From: Spirochaetia bacterium
Lineage (GTDB): Bacteria > Spirochaetota > Spirochaetia > Sphaerochaetales > Sphaerochaetaceae
Direction of reading: 5' to 3'
Length of the DNA stretch: 41,985 nt
NCBI GenBank assembly: GCA_009930325.1
Contig: RZYO01000010.1
Coordinates: 1-41,985, forward strand
Shown piece after piece: positions 24,377-32,389 of the stretch. Within the stretch, counting starts at the first letter, position 1, and each line of letters opens with the position of its first letter. Below the pieces are notes generated by a model. That model searched no databases. It saw only the letters and a program-made list of their open reading frames with translations, and was not told where the DNA came from. The translations under genes and the position numbers were made by a program.

Positions 24377-25571
24377 AATACATCTCCTCATAATCAGTTT
24401 TATACTTACTTTCATTTAATAATTTTGAATTATCATTCTCAACAATTTTATTTTTCGATTTAGTATTTGAGGTTTCATAAATTATTTTATGAACAATTGA
24501 TACTAAAATAATAGTGAAAAATAGATTTGTTCCACCTTGAGAGAAAAAAGGAAGTGGAATCCCTGTAGGTGGAAGCAAGGCTGTTACTACCATCATATTA
24601 ATTATTGCTTGTAAAACAATAGAAGTAGTAATACCAAAAGATACAAATGAAAAAAATTTATTACTATTATAATTTGTTTTTGCGACTTTGTAGCCGATTT
24701 GTGTAAATAATAAAAATAATATAATTAATAATAATATACCAAGAAACCCCGCTTCTTCTCCTAAATGTGCAAATATAAAATCATTTTGAACTTCAGGAAG
24801 AATTCCTTTTTTATAATACCCTGCTCCAATAGATTTTCCAAAAAACCCACCACTTGCTATTGCACTTAATGAATTGTTAATTTGATAATTCAAACCAGAA
24901 GGATCTAAGCTTGGGGAAAAAAAAGAAATTATTCGTTTTATTCTATATCCTTGAGAAAATAAGGCTAGAAAGGCAGGCGGCACTAAAAATAAAGCAATAA
25001 CTGACATTATTTTAAAGTTACATCCACAAATTAAAAGGAGTGAAAATGATGTTACTAAATATACAATAGTTGTTGAATAATCTTTTTGTAATAAAATTAA
25101 TGCAGAATTTAATAAGACTAAAGCAATAGGAATAATATCCCTTTTATTATCATCTTTATAATATTTAGCAATAAACAATATAGTTGAAACTTTAACAAAC
25201 TCAGATGGTTGAAAACTTGGAATTGGACCAATAGCTAGCCATCGTTTAGCCCCTAAAATTGTAACTCCAAAAGGAGTAAATAAAGTCATTAACATAAGAA
25301 TAATGGAGACAATTGATAAGGGATAACTCATAATTTCTATAAATTTAAAATTAATAAAATGAATTATTATTCCTACAAAAAAAGCCATTAAAGCAAAAAT
25401 TAATTGCCTTTTTAGAAAATAATCGTGAGGTAAAGAATGAAGTAAAGCCTCATAATATGAGGCACTATACATTATGGTTAACCCGTATAAAACTAAAGAA
25501 AATAGAACAAGAAAGTACACAAAAGGAGATAAGAACAAATCTTCTTCACGCCTTATATGTTTATTTCTCAT
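24369..25571 (-). CDS. ftsW: FtsW, septal SEDS peptidoglycan polymerase
   Basis: A 400-residue polytopic SEDS protein with about ten membrane segments. It polymerises lipid II at the septum together with a class B PBP, here presumably FtsI at 13919. Family signatures include MYSAS near the N terminus, IGPIPSFQPSEFVKVSTI, the loop NDFIFAHLGEEAGFLGILLL and the C-terminal LPPTGIPLPFFSQGGTNL. The upstream TTG/ATG codons at 25601 and 25580 lack a spaced Shine-Dalgarno, while AAGGA is 8 bases before the ATG at 25571. The last 50 residues form a charged cytoplasmic tail. Confidence 0.94.
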   Translation of the reverse strand: MRNKHIRREEDLFLSPFVYFLVLFSLVLYGLTIMYSASYYEALLHSLPHDYFLKRQLIFALMAFFVGIIIHFINFKFIEIMSYPLSIVSIILMLMTLFTPFGVTILGAKRWLAIGPIPSFQPSEFVKVSTILFIAKYYKDDNKRDIIPIALVLLNSALILLQKDYSTTIVYLVTSFSLLLICGCNFKIMSVIALFLVPPAFLALFSQGYRIKRIISFFSPSLDPSGLNYQINNSLSAIASGGFFGKSIGAGYYKKGILPEVQNDFIFAHLGEEAGFLGILLLIILFLLFTQIGYKVAKTNYNSNKFFSFVSFGITTSIVLQAIINMMVVTALLPPTGIPLPFFSQGGTNLFFTIILVSIVHKIIYETSNTKSKNKIVENDNSKLLNESKYKTDYEEMYFD

Positions 25572-25629
25572 TTTACCCATCCTTAAAAAGGAATTATTCA
25601 ACTCCTCAATTCCATTTTTTTACAAATGT

Positions 25630-26601
25630 TCATATATTCCAAGAACAAAATACTAATAGTGCAATTATTGAAAATAAAGTAGAAATCCTAGTAAATTGTA
25701 AAACTATTTTTGTTTCACTATCACCTTTTTTTTCATATAAATGATGAATAGGTGCAATAGAAAACACTTTTTTATTAAAAATTCTTATTGATAAAATCTG
25801 AATAAGAGAAGTAAAGAGTTCAATACTCAACATTAAAGAGGCAATAAGGAATATTATTGAGACCTTTAATGATAAAGAAATCATTAATAATGTTACTCCT
25901 AAAGCCATAGAGCCACAATCACCCATAAAATATTTTGCTGGGTACTTATTAAAATGTAAAAATGCAATTAATGAAGCGCTAATACTTATTGTTATTACAG
26001 TAATAGCTCCATTATTAGGTAGGATCATTGATACAAGTATTAATAAAACACAAATTGGTAAACTCACATAACCAGCCAAGCCATCAAGTCCATCAGTAAT
26101 ATTAAAAGCATTTACAAAATAAACCATTAAAAAAATTAACGCTACATTCTCAATAATTTTTTGAAATAGAGTTTCTCCATTTAAATAAGATATTCCACTT
26201 GAAATATAATTATTTTTTGTTCCGTAAACTACAAAAACAATTGCGATGATAAATTGCCAAACTAGTTTTGTTAAGCTCTTAATTCCATCACCATTATCAC
26301 TTGACCTCTTATAGAAATCATCAACAAAACCTAATAGAGAAAAGCTTAAAATCGATGATAATAAGTATATTAAAAACTTACTTATTGGAGCAAAAATAAA
26401 AGTTGCAACTAAAGTTGCAAAAATGAAGGCAATACCACCCACATTAGGAATATTATCTTTATCTGAATGGAATTCAATTAGTTCAGGTTTATTTTTACTT
26501 ACTAAGTTTGATAAAGTTTTAATCACCAGAATTGAAGTTAAATATGTTAATATATAACTTGTAATAAAAGGAAGCAAAAATAATGAGATAAAATTATTCA
26601 T
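25630..26601 (-). CDS. mraY: MraY, phospho-MurNAc-pentapeptide translocase
   Basis: A 323-residue integral membrane enzyme, about ten segments, that joins UDP-MurNAc-pentapeptide to undecaprenyl phosphate to form lipid I. Recognisable are NVGGIAFIFATL (usually MGG), LLGFVDDFYKR with the catalytic Asp pair, NAFNITDGLDGLAGY, and YFMGDCGSMALG with the active-site Asp. The HH motif near the end is APIHHLYEKKG. The ATG overlaps the murF TAA by one base (TAATG), so it is coupled. Slightly shorter than the usual 350-360 residues. Confidence 0.95.
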   Translation of the reverse strand: MNNFISLFLLPFITSYILTYLTSILVIKTLSNLVSKNKPELIEFHSDKDNIPNVGGIAFIFATLVATFIFAPISKFLIYLLSSILSFSLLGFVDDFYKRSSDNGDGIKSLTKLVWQFIIAIVFVVYGTKNNYISSGISYLNGETLFQKIIENVALIFLMVYFVNAFNITDGLDGLAGYVSLPICVLLILVSMILPNNGAITVITISISASLIAFLHFNKYPAKYFMGDCGSMALGVTLLMISLSLKVSIIFLIASLMLSIELFTSLIQILSIRIFNKKVFSIAPIHHLYEKKGDSETKIVLQFTRISTLFSIIALLVFCSWNI

Positions 26602-27971
26602 TATAAAACTCCTTGAAGTGTCGGCAATAATCTTTCAATTGCCATAGCTCTTGAACCTTTTAATAAAAACAAATCACCTTGCTTTTTATTTTTGTTTACT
26701 GCATAAGTTAATTCTTCAAAATCATCACTATAAAAAAGAGTATCTCGATAATTTTCTTTTTTTAAATATTTATAAGCATTCTCCATTTCTTTTCCATAAA
26801 GAAATGTGCTTTCTAATTTATTATTAAATATATTTTTTGCAATTTGAATATGCGCTTTTTTTGTACTCCTTCCAAGTTCTTTCATAGAACCTAAAACGAC
26901 TTTTTTCTTACCTGACCAATTAATTCTTCTTAAATAACTTAGTATAAAATTTGTTGATATGGGAGAAGCATTATAACAATCTTCAATTACAGTAATATCC
27001 CCATCAACAATTGACCCTCGTCCTCTCATTGGTTCAAAACGAGATAAGCCTTCTAAAATTTGATTATTATCTAAACCTAATTGCTTTGATACAGTAATAG
27101 CCCCAACAATATCTTCTAATAAATGTTCTCCAATAATTGGAAGCTTTACTTTTTGATTATCTATAATTATTTCAATACCAAGTAAGCCTTTATCATTATA
27201 TTTTATATCAGATAAACTATATTCTATCACTTGATTTTTCAAATTTTTACTCAATAATCTCTTATAATTACAATCTTTTGAAATAAAACCTAAATCTAAA
27301 TCTTTATGAAATATTTTACCTTTTTCTTTAGCAATTTTTCTTCTTGAACCAAACTTTTCAATATGTGAATTCTCAATTGTTGTAATTAAAGCTTGATCAG
27401 GTTTTAACATAAAAATATGTTTGTCCATTTCACCAATATGATCTATCCCCATCTCAAAAACACCATACTCGGTAGTCCCATCAATTTGTAAAAGAGATAA
27501 AGGTAATCCAATTTCACTATTATAATTATTTGGTGTATATACGGTATTTCCTTTTGTAGAAAGTAATGCTGCTAAAGCTTGTTTTGTTGTACTTTTTCCA
27601 ACTGAACCTGTAATAGCACTATAATTAATATTTGGAAATTGAGAAATATAATTTTTAGCTAATAATTGCAAGCCTTCAAGAGGAGAGACAACACCAAGGA
27701 TACCAATATCATAATTTTTATATTTAGACAAAATCTCGTTTGCTTTTTCTTTTTTAATCATAATAGCACTGGCACCATTATTAATTGCATCTATAATAAA
27801 TGAATGACCATCAAAATTTTGTCCATCTAAACAAATAAATAGACTATTTTTAGTAATTTTCCTTGAATCAATAACAACATCTAATATTTTTTTAGATGTT
27901 TGTTTTATAACAACTGCTTGTGCAAATCTTGCTATACTAAAGATTCCATATTTATATGTTGAAAAAGCCAT
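26601..27971 (-). CDS. murF: MurF, UDP-MurNAc-tripeptide--D-Ala-D-Ala ligase
   Basis: A 456-residue Mur ligase that completes the cytoplasmic pentapeptide precursor. The N-terminal domain has DSRKITKNSLFICLDGQNFDGH. The ATP loop is TGSVGKSTTK (about 121-130; the usual TT is ST). The central domain holds NNYNSEIGLPLSLL and FEMGIDHIGEM. The C-terminal domain has MRGRGSI and the DCYNASP block. GAAGG precedes the ATG. It is flanked by ftsL and mraY. No murE lies in this window. Confidence 0.95.
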   Translation of the reverse strand: MAFSTYKYGIFSIARFAQAVVIKQTSKKILDVVIDSRKITKNSLFICLDGQNFDGHSFIIDAINNGASAIMIKKEKANEILSKYKNYDIGILGVVSPLEGLQLLAKNYISQFPNINYSAITGSVGKSTTKQALAALLSTKGNTVYTPNNYNSEIGLPLSLLQIDGTTEYGVFEMGIDHIGEMDKHIFMLKPDQALITTIENSHIEKFGSRRKIAKEKGKIFHKDLDLGFISKDCNYKRLLSKNLKNQVIEYSLSDIKYNDKGLLGIEIIIDNQKVKLPIIGEHLLEDIVGAITVSKQLGLDNNQILEGLSRFEPMRGRGSIVDGDITVIEDCYNASPISTNFILSYLRRINWSGKKKVVLGSMKELGRSTKKAHIQIAKNIFNNKLESTFLYGKEMENAYKYLKKENYRDTLFYSDDFEELTYAVNKNKKQGDLFLLKGSRAMAIERLLPTLQGVL

Positions 27972-27983
27972 TTTAACCTTCTT

Positions 27984-28262
27984 TTATTCATTTTTTGCCA
28001 TTTGCAAATCTAAATCTTGTAAAAGTGCCATTTTATAAACACTTTCAGGGGTTTTTAAGGAACTAATTAAACTTAATTCCTTATTTCTTCTTTCAACTAA
28101 TATTTCTCTTTCTTTCATTAACAAAGAATGTTCATTCATTGCACTTTGATTTAATCCACTTAAATAAGCGGGTGTAAAAAGACTTGTAAAGGTTGTAGCA
28201 ATAGTAAATATTGTTAATGCATGAGAAAAGTTTAACTTTATGTTTTCATTTTTTCTTAACAT
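27984..28262 (-). CDS. ftsL: FtsL-like bitopic division protein
   Basis: A 92-residue protein. After a short polar N terminus there is one membrane segment (about 14-36, ALTIFTIATTFTSLFTPAYL), then a coiled-coil-like stretch (MNEHSLLMKEREILVERRNKELSL, written here across its heptads) and an SSLKTPESVYKMA ending that resembles the conserved end of FtsL. Sequence identity in FtsL is always low, so position between rsmH and murF carries much of the weight. GGAGG is 5 bases before the ATG at 28262; the frame extends to a TTG at 28274 that overlaps this signal. Confidence 0.75.
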   Translation of the reverse strand: MLRKNENIKLNFSHALTIFTIATTFTSLFTPAYLSGLNQSAMNEHSLLMKEREILVERRNKELSLISSLKTPESVYKMALLQDLDLQMAKNE

Positions 28263-28302
28263 TTCAACCTCCAAGGTTTTTAAATCAAAATTTTACAATT
28301 TA

Positions 28303-29232
28303 TTATATTCTTTCAATCACTCTTAACTTTGCACTTCGGCTAGGAGGATTTATTTTATTTTCTTCATCTGTTGCGACTATTGGTTTTTTTGTAAGTATTT
28401 TAACCATAGGTTTCGATCCACAAGTACACCTCATTGCTTCAGGAGGACAGGTACATCCTTTTTCCAAATTTTTGAATGTCCACTTGACAATTCTATCTTC
28501 TAAAGAATGAAAAGAAATAACAGCCATTCTTCCACCAACTTTTAAAGATTTAACAGCATTTGTTATTGTACTTTCAATTCTATCAAGCTCATGGTTTACT
28601 TCAATTCTTAAAGCTTGAAAGGTTCTAGTAGCAGGATGTATTCTTCCATGTTTATATCCTTGCGGAACACTTTTAAAAATAATGCTCTCTAGCTCACTTG
28701 AACTTGTTATTTCATTAAGTTGCCTAGCTTCACAAATGGCCTTCGCAATCCTTCTAGAATATCTCTCCTCACCATATTTAAAAATAATATTAGCTAGATC
28801 ATCTTCCTTATAGGTATTTACTACCATTTGTGCAGTTAGCTCACTTTTTTCATTTAATCTCATATCAAGTTTTTCTTCTTTTTTAAAAGAAAACCCTCTA
28901 TTAGACTCTTCATAATGAAAAATACTAATCCCCAAATCAATTAAAACTAAATCCAATAATGGTCCATCATATTCTTTAAAGTAATCATCAAACCACGTAT
29001 GGACAGGAATAAAACGGTCTCCAAATTCTTTCATTCTGAATTTAGCTTTCTCTTGAATATGTTCATCACAATCTAATCCAATTACAGTTAGATTTGGATG
29101 AGTATTAAGCATCATAAATGTATGACCACCCTCACCGGTGGTACAATCAACCATTAGTGGATTACTCTCATTTATTGGTATTAAGAATTCTTTTACTTCT
29201 TTTGCCATTACTGGATAGTGTACAAATTCCAT
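28303..29232 (-). CDS. rsmH: RsmH (MraW), 16S rRNA m4C1402 methyltransferase
   Basis: A 309-residue SAM-dependent methyltransferase that modifies C1402 in the 16S rRNA decoding centre. It opens with FVHYPVMAKEV, then the SAM-binding VDCTTGEGGHTFMML, the LIDLGIS block, RGFSFKKEEKLDMRL, and the late motifs GGRMAVISFHSLEDRIVKW and LTKKPIVATDEE. A Cys-rich stretch CTCPPEAMRCTCG is family-typical. GGGAG is 5 bases before the ATG at 29232; the frame extends to a GTG at 29244 that overlaps the mraZ stop. It lies second in the division operon. Confidence 0.96.
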   Translation of the reverse strand: MEFVHYPVMAKEVKEFLIPINESNPLMVDCTTGEGGHTFMMLNTHPNLTVIGLDCDEHIQEKAKFRMKEFGDRFIPVHTWFDDYFKEYDGPLLDLVLIDLGISIFHYEESNRGFSFKKEEKLDMRLNEKSELTAQMVVNTYKEDDLANIIFKYGEERYSRRIAKAICEARQLNEITSSSELESIIFKSVPQGYKHGRIHPATRTFQALRIEVNHELDRIESTITNAVKSLKVGGRMAVISFHSLEDRIVKWTFKNLEKGCTCPPEAMRCTCGSKPMVKILTKKPIVATDEENKINPPSRSAKLRVIERI

Positions 29233-29243
29233 TTTTTCTCCCA

Positions 29244-29687
29244 CTACTGATTCATTTTACTAAATAGTTCAGCACTTGCTTCTTCAATATCTGCTCTTTC
29301 ATTTATTGCTTGATAGTTAGATAAACTCCAAATTTCAATAAATGGTCCAGCATTAATCAATATGCCTTCACTTTTATTATCTAAACCAACATCTTCTCTC
29401 AAAGCTCTTGGTAAACTTATCCTATTTACCTTATCAATCTTTATATCCATAGCAGGAGCTATAAATCGTCTTAATAACATTCTGCTATTTCTATCAAACA
29501 TTGATGCCGCACTTTTATTTATGGTATCTTTAATTAATTGGAAGTCTTTTATTGTAATTATTTGTAAACAGTTATCAACACCATATGTTAGAATATAAGG
29601 TTCACTTTCTAGCGTTTCCCTAATTTTTGAGGGAACTAAAAAGCGTCCTTTTTCATCTATAGTAATTTTAAAGATTCCTGTATCCAC
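29244..29687 (-). CDS. mraZ: MraZ, DNA-binding regulator of the division cluster
   Basis: A 147-residue double AbrB-fold DNA-binding protein that usually represses its own operon by binding repeated boxes at the promoter. The two half domains are marked by TIDEKGRFLVPSKIRETL and DKVNRISLPRALREDVGL, with the DFQLIKDTINK and SRMLLRRFIAPA helices between. GGAG lies 9 bases before a GTG at 29687, which gives the usual N-terminal length (VDTGIFKITIDEKGR); an in-frame TTG at 29702 overlaps the Shine-Dalgarno. It leads a long operon down to 15539. Four phased repeats upstream (29726-29764) are likely its own operator. Confidence 0.94.
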   Translation of the reverse strand: MDTGIFKITIDEKGRFLVPSKIRETLESEPYILTYGVDNCLQIITIKDFQLIKDTINKSAASMFDRNSRMLLRRFIAPAMDIKIDKVNRISLPRALREDVGLDNKSEGILINAGPFIEIWSLSNYQAINERADIEEASAELFSKMNQ

Positions 29688-29725
29688 TTTAAAAAACTCC
29701 AATAATTAACAATTTTGTATAAATT

Positions 29726-29764
29726 TACCACTATTCAACCCTAATATTACACTAAATACCACTA
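29726..29764 (-). promoter_or_regulatory. Four MraZ-box-like direct repeats in the mraZ promoter region
   Basis: Minus-strand units TAGTGGTA (29764-29757), TAGTGTAA (29754-29747), TAGGGTTG (29743-29736) and TAGTGGTA (29733-29726) begin 10, 11 and 10 bases apart, one helical turn each. MraZ of other bacteria binds G-rich direct repeats with a period near 10. A weak promoter (TTGTTG, then TGTAAT after 18 bases) would overlap them. Confidence 0.65.
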
Positions 29765-29861
29765 TATTACAACAAAAATAATTATTAAAAATTTTTTCGT
29801 AAAATGTAAAAAGAAAAATACTTAAATTATGTATAGTTTATTTATTTATACTCTTTATATA

Positions 29862-29889
29862 CAAAAAAACCTAGAGAGGACCTCTAGGT
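29862..29889 (-). terminator. Terminator of the GH57/DUF4912 operon
   Basis: ACCTAGAG and CTCTAGGT form a perfect 8-bp stem around 5 bases (29869-29889), followed on the minus strand by seven T. It lies 27 bases past the stop at 29916 and separates this operon from mraZ. Between it and the MraZ boxes only AT-rich sequence is seen. Confidence 0.88.
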
Positions 29890-29915
29890 GTTATAAGTGT
29901 AGATATTTTTTAATA

Positions 29916-31523
29916 TTATATATTATTACAATTCTTTATTTCAAATATATTATAATCAATATTGGGGAAAATTGAATCTCTAGATTCACTTTTTACTAGC
30001 CACTCAGTATTAACTGCATTTTTACACATATTTGAATAAACAACATTAAAATTAGCTAAATGAGAAATTAATTGATTCTTTGCAAATTGAGAATTTGTAT
30101 CATTAAAAATCATATAAGGCCAGTCACATGCCATAGACAATAAAACTTCTCTAGCAGCCTGATCTAAAAATCTTTTCTTTAAGCTTTGCTGATTTGGGAA
30201 ACGTTCAGCTAACTCAACCATTCTCTCAATTGCTTTATGGGTATGACGATAAATCCAATTATTTGAACCATCTAACCAAATTTTAGCAAATCCACCTTCA
30301 CTCCAAGAAGATAAACAAGGTTTAAGAGTTTGGAAATTCTTATATTCATTATTAATAAAATCTTTTGGACTAATTAATGAAACTGAAGAACATTCACTAT
30401 TTTGTTCAGTAATAATCGTTTCTAGCCATTTAAGACCTTCATACCACCAATGCCCAAATAATTCAGCATCAAAACAAAGTGTAAATAAAGGATCTTGTCC
30501 ATTCAAATTTGGTCTTACAGCTCTTCCTTTTTGAGCAATATTATAAATATAATTTAAAGCATGTTGTTCAGCAACTTTCATTGCTTTATCTCTATTATAA
30601 TAATTTTTGTCTGGACCTTTTTGTGTAATTGCCCAATATTTAAATCCAGTAAAGACTCTTACCTCAGGTTCATGAATATATGGGCCAATGTAATCAATTG
30701 GTAAATCATAGCCAATATCTCTATAGAATTCACGATATTCTTTAGAAGAAGGATATCCATCATTTGACCAAACTAATGAAGTTGTTTGATAATCTCTTGG
30801 AAAAATAGAAACACCATTATCAGTTCTAACAGGTCTATATACACCTGTATCGCAACGTGTTTCACTAAATAAAACAGATTGGGAAGAAGCTGGGAAATAA
30901 GAAATATTATGCTTAGCTAAAATTTTTTCTACACCAGGATAATAACCACATTCTGGTAACCAAAACCCATCTGGTTCGTAGCCAAAGACTTCTATAAAAG
31001 TTTGAATACCAACCTCAATTTGGGCATTAATAGCAATAGGATATTCACTATAAACTGGGAAAAAAGAATTAGTTGCAGCACTTGCTAAAAGTTCAAGATA
31101 CCCTTGTTCTTTTAATTCTTTAAAACCGTTTAGTATATTCATAGAATAAACATCAACATATTCTTTATAATTTAATTCGAGAGAGGCTAAATATGTTTTA
31201 GCCATATCTAAAGCTTCAACTTGTTCCTGAGAACAACGCTTAACTTCTTTTTTACCTAATTCAATATGTAATTTTAAATAATTTATGTAGCGTTTTTGTA
31301 GTAATGGATCAATTAACATAGAAATTAAAGTAGGTGAAAAACACATACTAATTTTATAATTAATATTACTATTTCTAAGTTTTTTAAGCATTCTTAATAA
31401 TGGTAAATAAGATTCATTAATAGATTCAAATAACCAATCCTCCTCTAAGAATCTTTCATGTTCGGGATGTCTAATAAAAGGCATATGAGCATGCAGTACG
31501 AAATTAATATTAGTATTTGCCAT
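29916..31523 (-). CDS. GH57 family 1,4-alpha-glucan branching enzyme-like protein
   Basis: A 535-residue GH57 enzyme with the branching-enzyme layout: a (beta/alpha)7 barrel and a C-terminal helical domain (DUF1957). It should act on alpha-1,4-glucans, probably adding alpha-1,6 branches to glycogen. Conserved motif 1 is HAHMPF (11-16). The nucleophile is E191 in GFWLPECGYYPG, and the acid/base is D352 in CFDAELFGHWWYEG. GGAG lies 6 bases before the ATG at 31523, four codons inside the longest frame. It overlaps the end of the DUF4912 gene by 14 bases, implying coupling. Branching versus hydrolysis cannot be decided from sequence alone. Confidence 0.88.
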   Translation of the reverse strand: MANTNINFVLHAHMPFIRHPEHERFLEEDWLFESINESYLPLLRMLKKLRNSNINYKISMCFSPTLISMLIDPLLQKRYINYLKLHIELGKKEVKRCSQEQVEALDMAKTYLASLELNYKEYVDVYSMNILNGFKELKEQGYLELLASAATNSFFPVYSEYPIAINAQIEVGIQTFIEVFGYEPDGFWLPECGYYPGVEKILAKHNISYFPASSQSVLFSETRCDTGVYRPVRTDNGVSIFPRDYQTTSLVWSNDGYPSSKEYREFYRDIGYDLPIDYIGPYIHEPEVRVFTGFKYWAITQKGPDKNYYNRDKAMKVAEQHALNYIYNIAQKGRAVRPNLNGQDPLFTLCFDAELFGHWWYEGLKWLETIITEQNSECSSVSLISPKDFINNEYKNFQTLKPCLSSWSEGGFAKIWLDGSNNWIYRHTHKAIERMVELAERFPNQQSLKKRFLDQAAREVLLSMACDWPYMIFNDTNSQFAKNQLISHLANFNVVYSNMCKNAVNTEWLVKSESRDSIFPNIDYNIFEIKNCNNI

Positions 31524-32253
31524 CATTATCTCCATGAGCTAATTTTGTGATAACTGATTTAACAACTAGAGTATCCTTATATTCACCTTGCTTTGTTATA
31601 ATAGATGAAAATGAAGAATTAAATAAAACAGGATTTTTTTCTAATTCTTGAGAATGTTTAAACCAATATGGAAGAGGAACGCTAATTGCAATAGATTGAG
31701 CTAATGCAACAATAATTCCAGCATTATTTTGAACACATAGAGAAACTTGATATGTACAACCTAACTCTGCCAAATTAATACTCCAACAAGTATCATCTTT
31801 ATCAACAGATATATCGTAATAAGTGGTTTCTTGTGTTTCGTTATTTGTGGAAGTTACCCTTAAAAATACATTAGATAAATAAGTTTCATCTTCTTCAAGT
31901 AATTTTGCTTTACTAAGTGGGGATATAGACCAATATGCAAAACCCCAGCTCAAATCAGATAACATGAAATGAATTGATGTTTCCATATACAATTCAGTTA
32001 ATTCTTCTACTCCTGGGAGATCTTGAACATCTCTTGTAGTAGCTGAATCACTTAATGCATTTACATATCTTTGTCCACTTGTATTTTGTAATCTATTGTT
32101 TAATTGAATAGTGCCATCAACTATATCAAAAATATCACTTAATTCATCTATCAAGTCATCTTTACTTAAACTATCGTAATCTTCAACGCCTTCTTGTTTA
32201 GCAAGATATTTTAATTCTTGAAAAGATAAATTACCAATATCAACAAGTATCAT
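31510..32253 (-). CDS. DUF4912 protein with N-terminal Rho-N/SAP-like motif
   Basis: A 247-residue cytoplasmic protein. The first 40 residues (LSFQELKYLAKQEGVEDYDS and LSKDDLIDELSDIFD) look like a Rho-N/SAP-type helical motif. A low-complexity linker follows, then about 90-215 a DUF4912 domain, whose SWGFAYWSIS and CWSINLAELGCTYQVSL strands suggest an Ig or carbohydrate-binding-like sandwich. No catalytic residues are recognisable. It is the first gene of the unit with the GH57 enzyme, a pairing I recall from treponemes, so it may bind glucan or bring the enzyme to it. GGGG lies about 10 bases before the ATG. Confidence 0.78.
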   Translation of the reverse strand: MILVDIGNLSFQELKYLAKQEGVEDYDSLSKDDLIDELSDIFDIVDGTIQLNNRLQNTSGQRYVNALSDSATTRDVQDLPGVEELTELYMETSIHFMLSDLSWGFAYWSISPLSKAKLLEEDETYLSNVFLRVTSTNNETQETTYYDISVDKDDTCWSINLAELGCTYQVSLCVQNNAGIIVALAQSIAISVPLPYWFKHSQELEKNPVLFNSSFSSIITKQGEYKDTLVVKSVITKLAHGDNDGKY

Positions 32254-32287
32254 AAATAGATAACCCCTTTATACTCAACTTTAAGTT

Positions 32288-32316
32288 ATGGTAAATAAAA
32301 CTGATGTTTTGGTCAA
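32288..32316 (-). promoter_or_regulatory. Promoter of the DUF4912-GH57 operon
   Basis: TTGACC (32316-32311), 17 bases, then TACCAT (32293-32288) on the minus strand. The perfect dyad AACTTTAAGTT (32277-32287) lies at the predicted start and could be an operator. Confidence 0.45.
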
Positions 32317-32375
32317 CAGTATTTAAGAGTAAAATCAGTATATAGCCTAGCTTCTACACAAAAAAAAGTATTTAT

Positions 32376-32389
32376 GCTATATTCCCATT
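32376..32389 (+). promoter_or_regulatory. Extended -10 promoter giving a leaderless GH57 mRNA
   Basis: TGC followed by TATATT (32378-32383) is an extended -10 element ending exactly 6 bases before the ATG at 32390, so the first transcribed base should be at or within a base of the A of ATG. No Shine-Dalgarno is present and the -35 region is weak. Confidence 0.5.

Noticed and set aside
25457-25744. Plus-strand open frames of 60-95 codons across the mraY-ftsW junction
   Set aside because: Antisense to ftsW and mraY codons, without Shine-Dalgarno or recognisable protein features.
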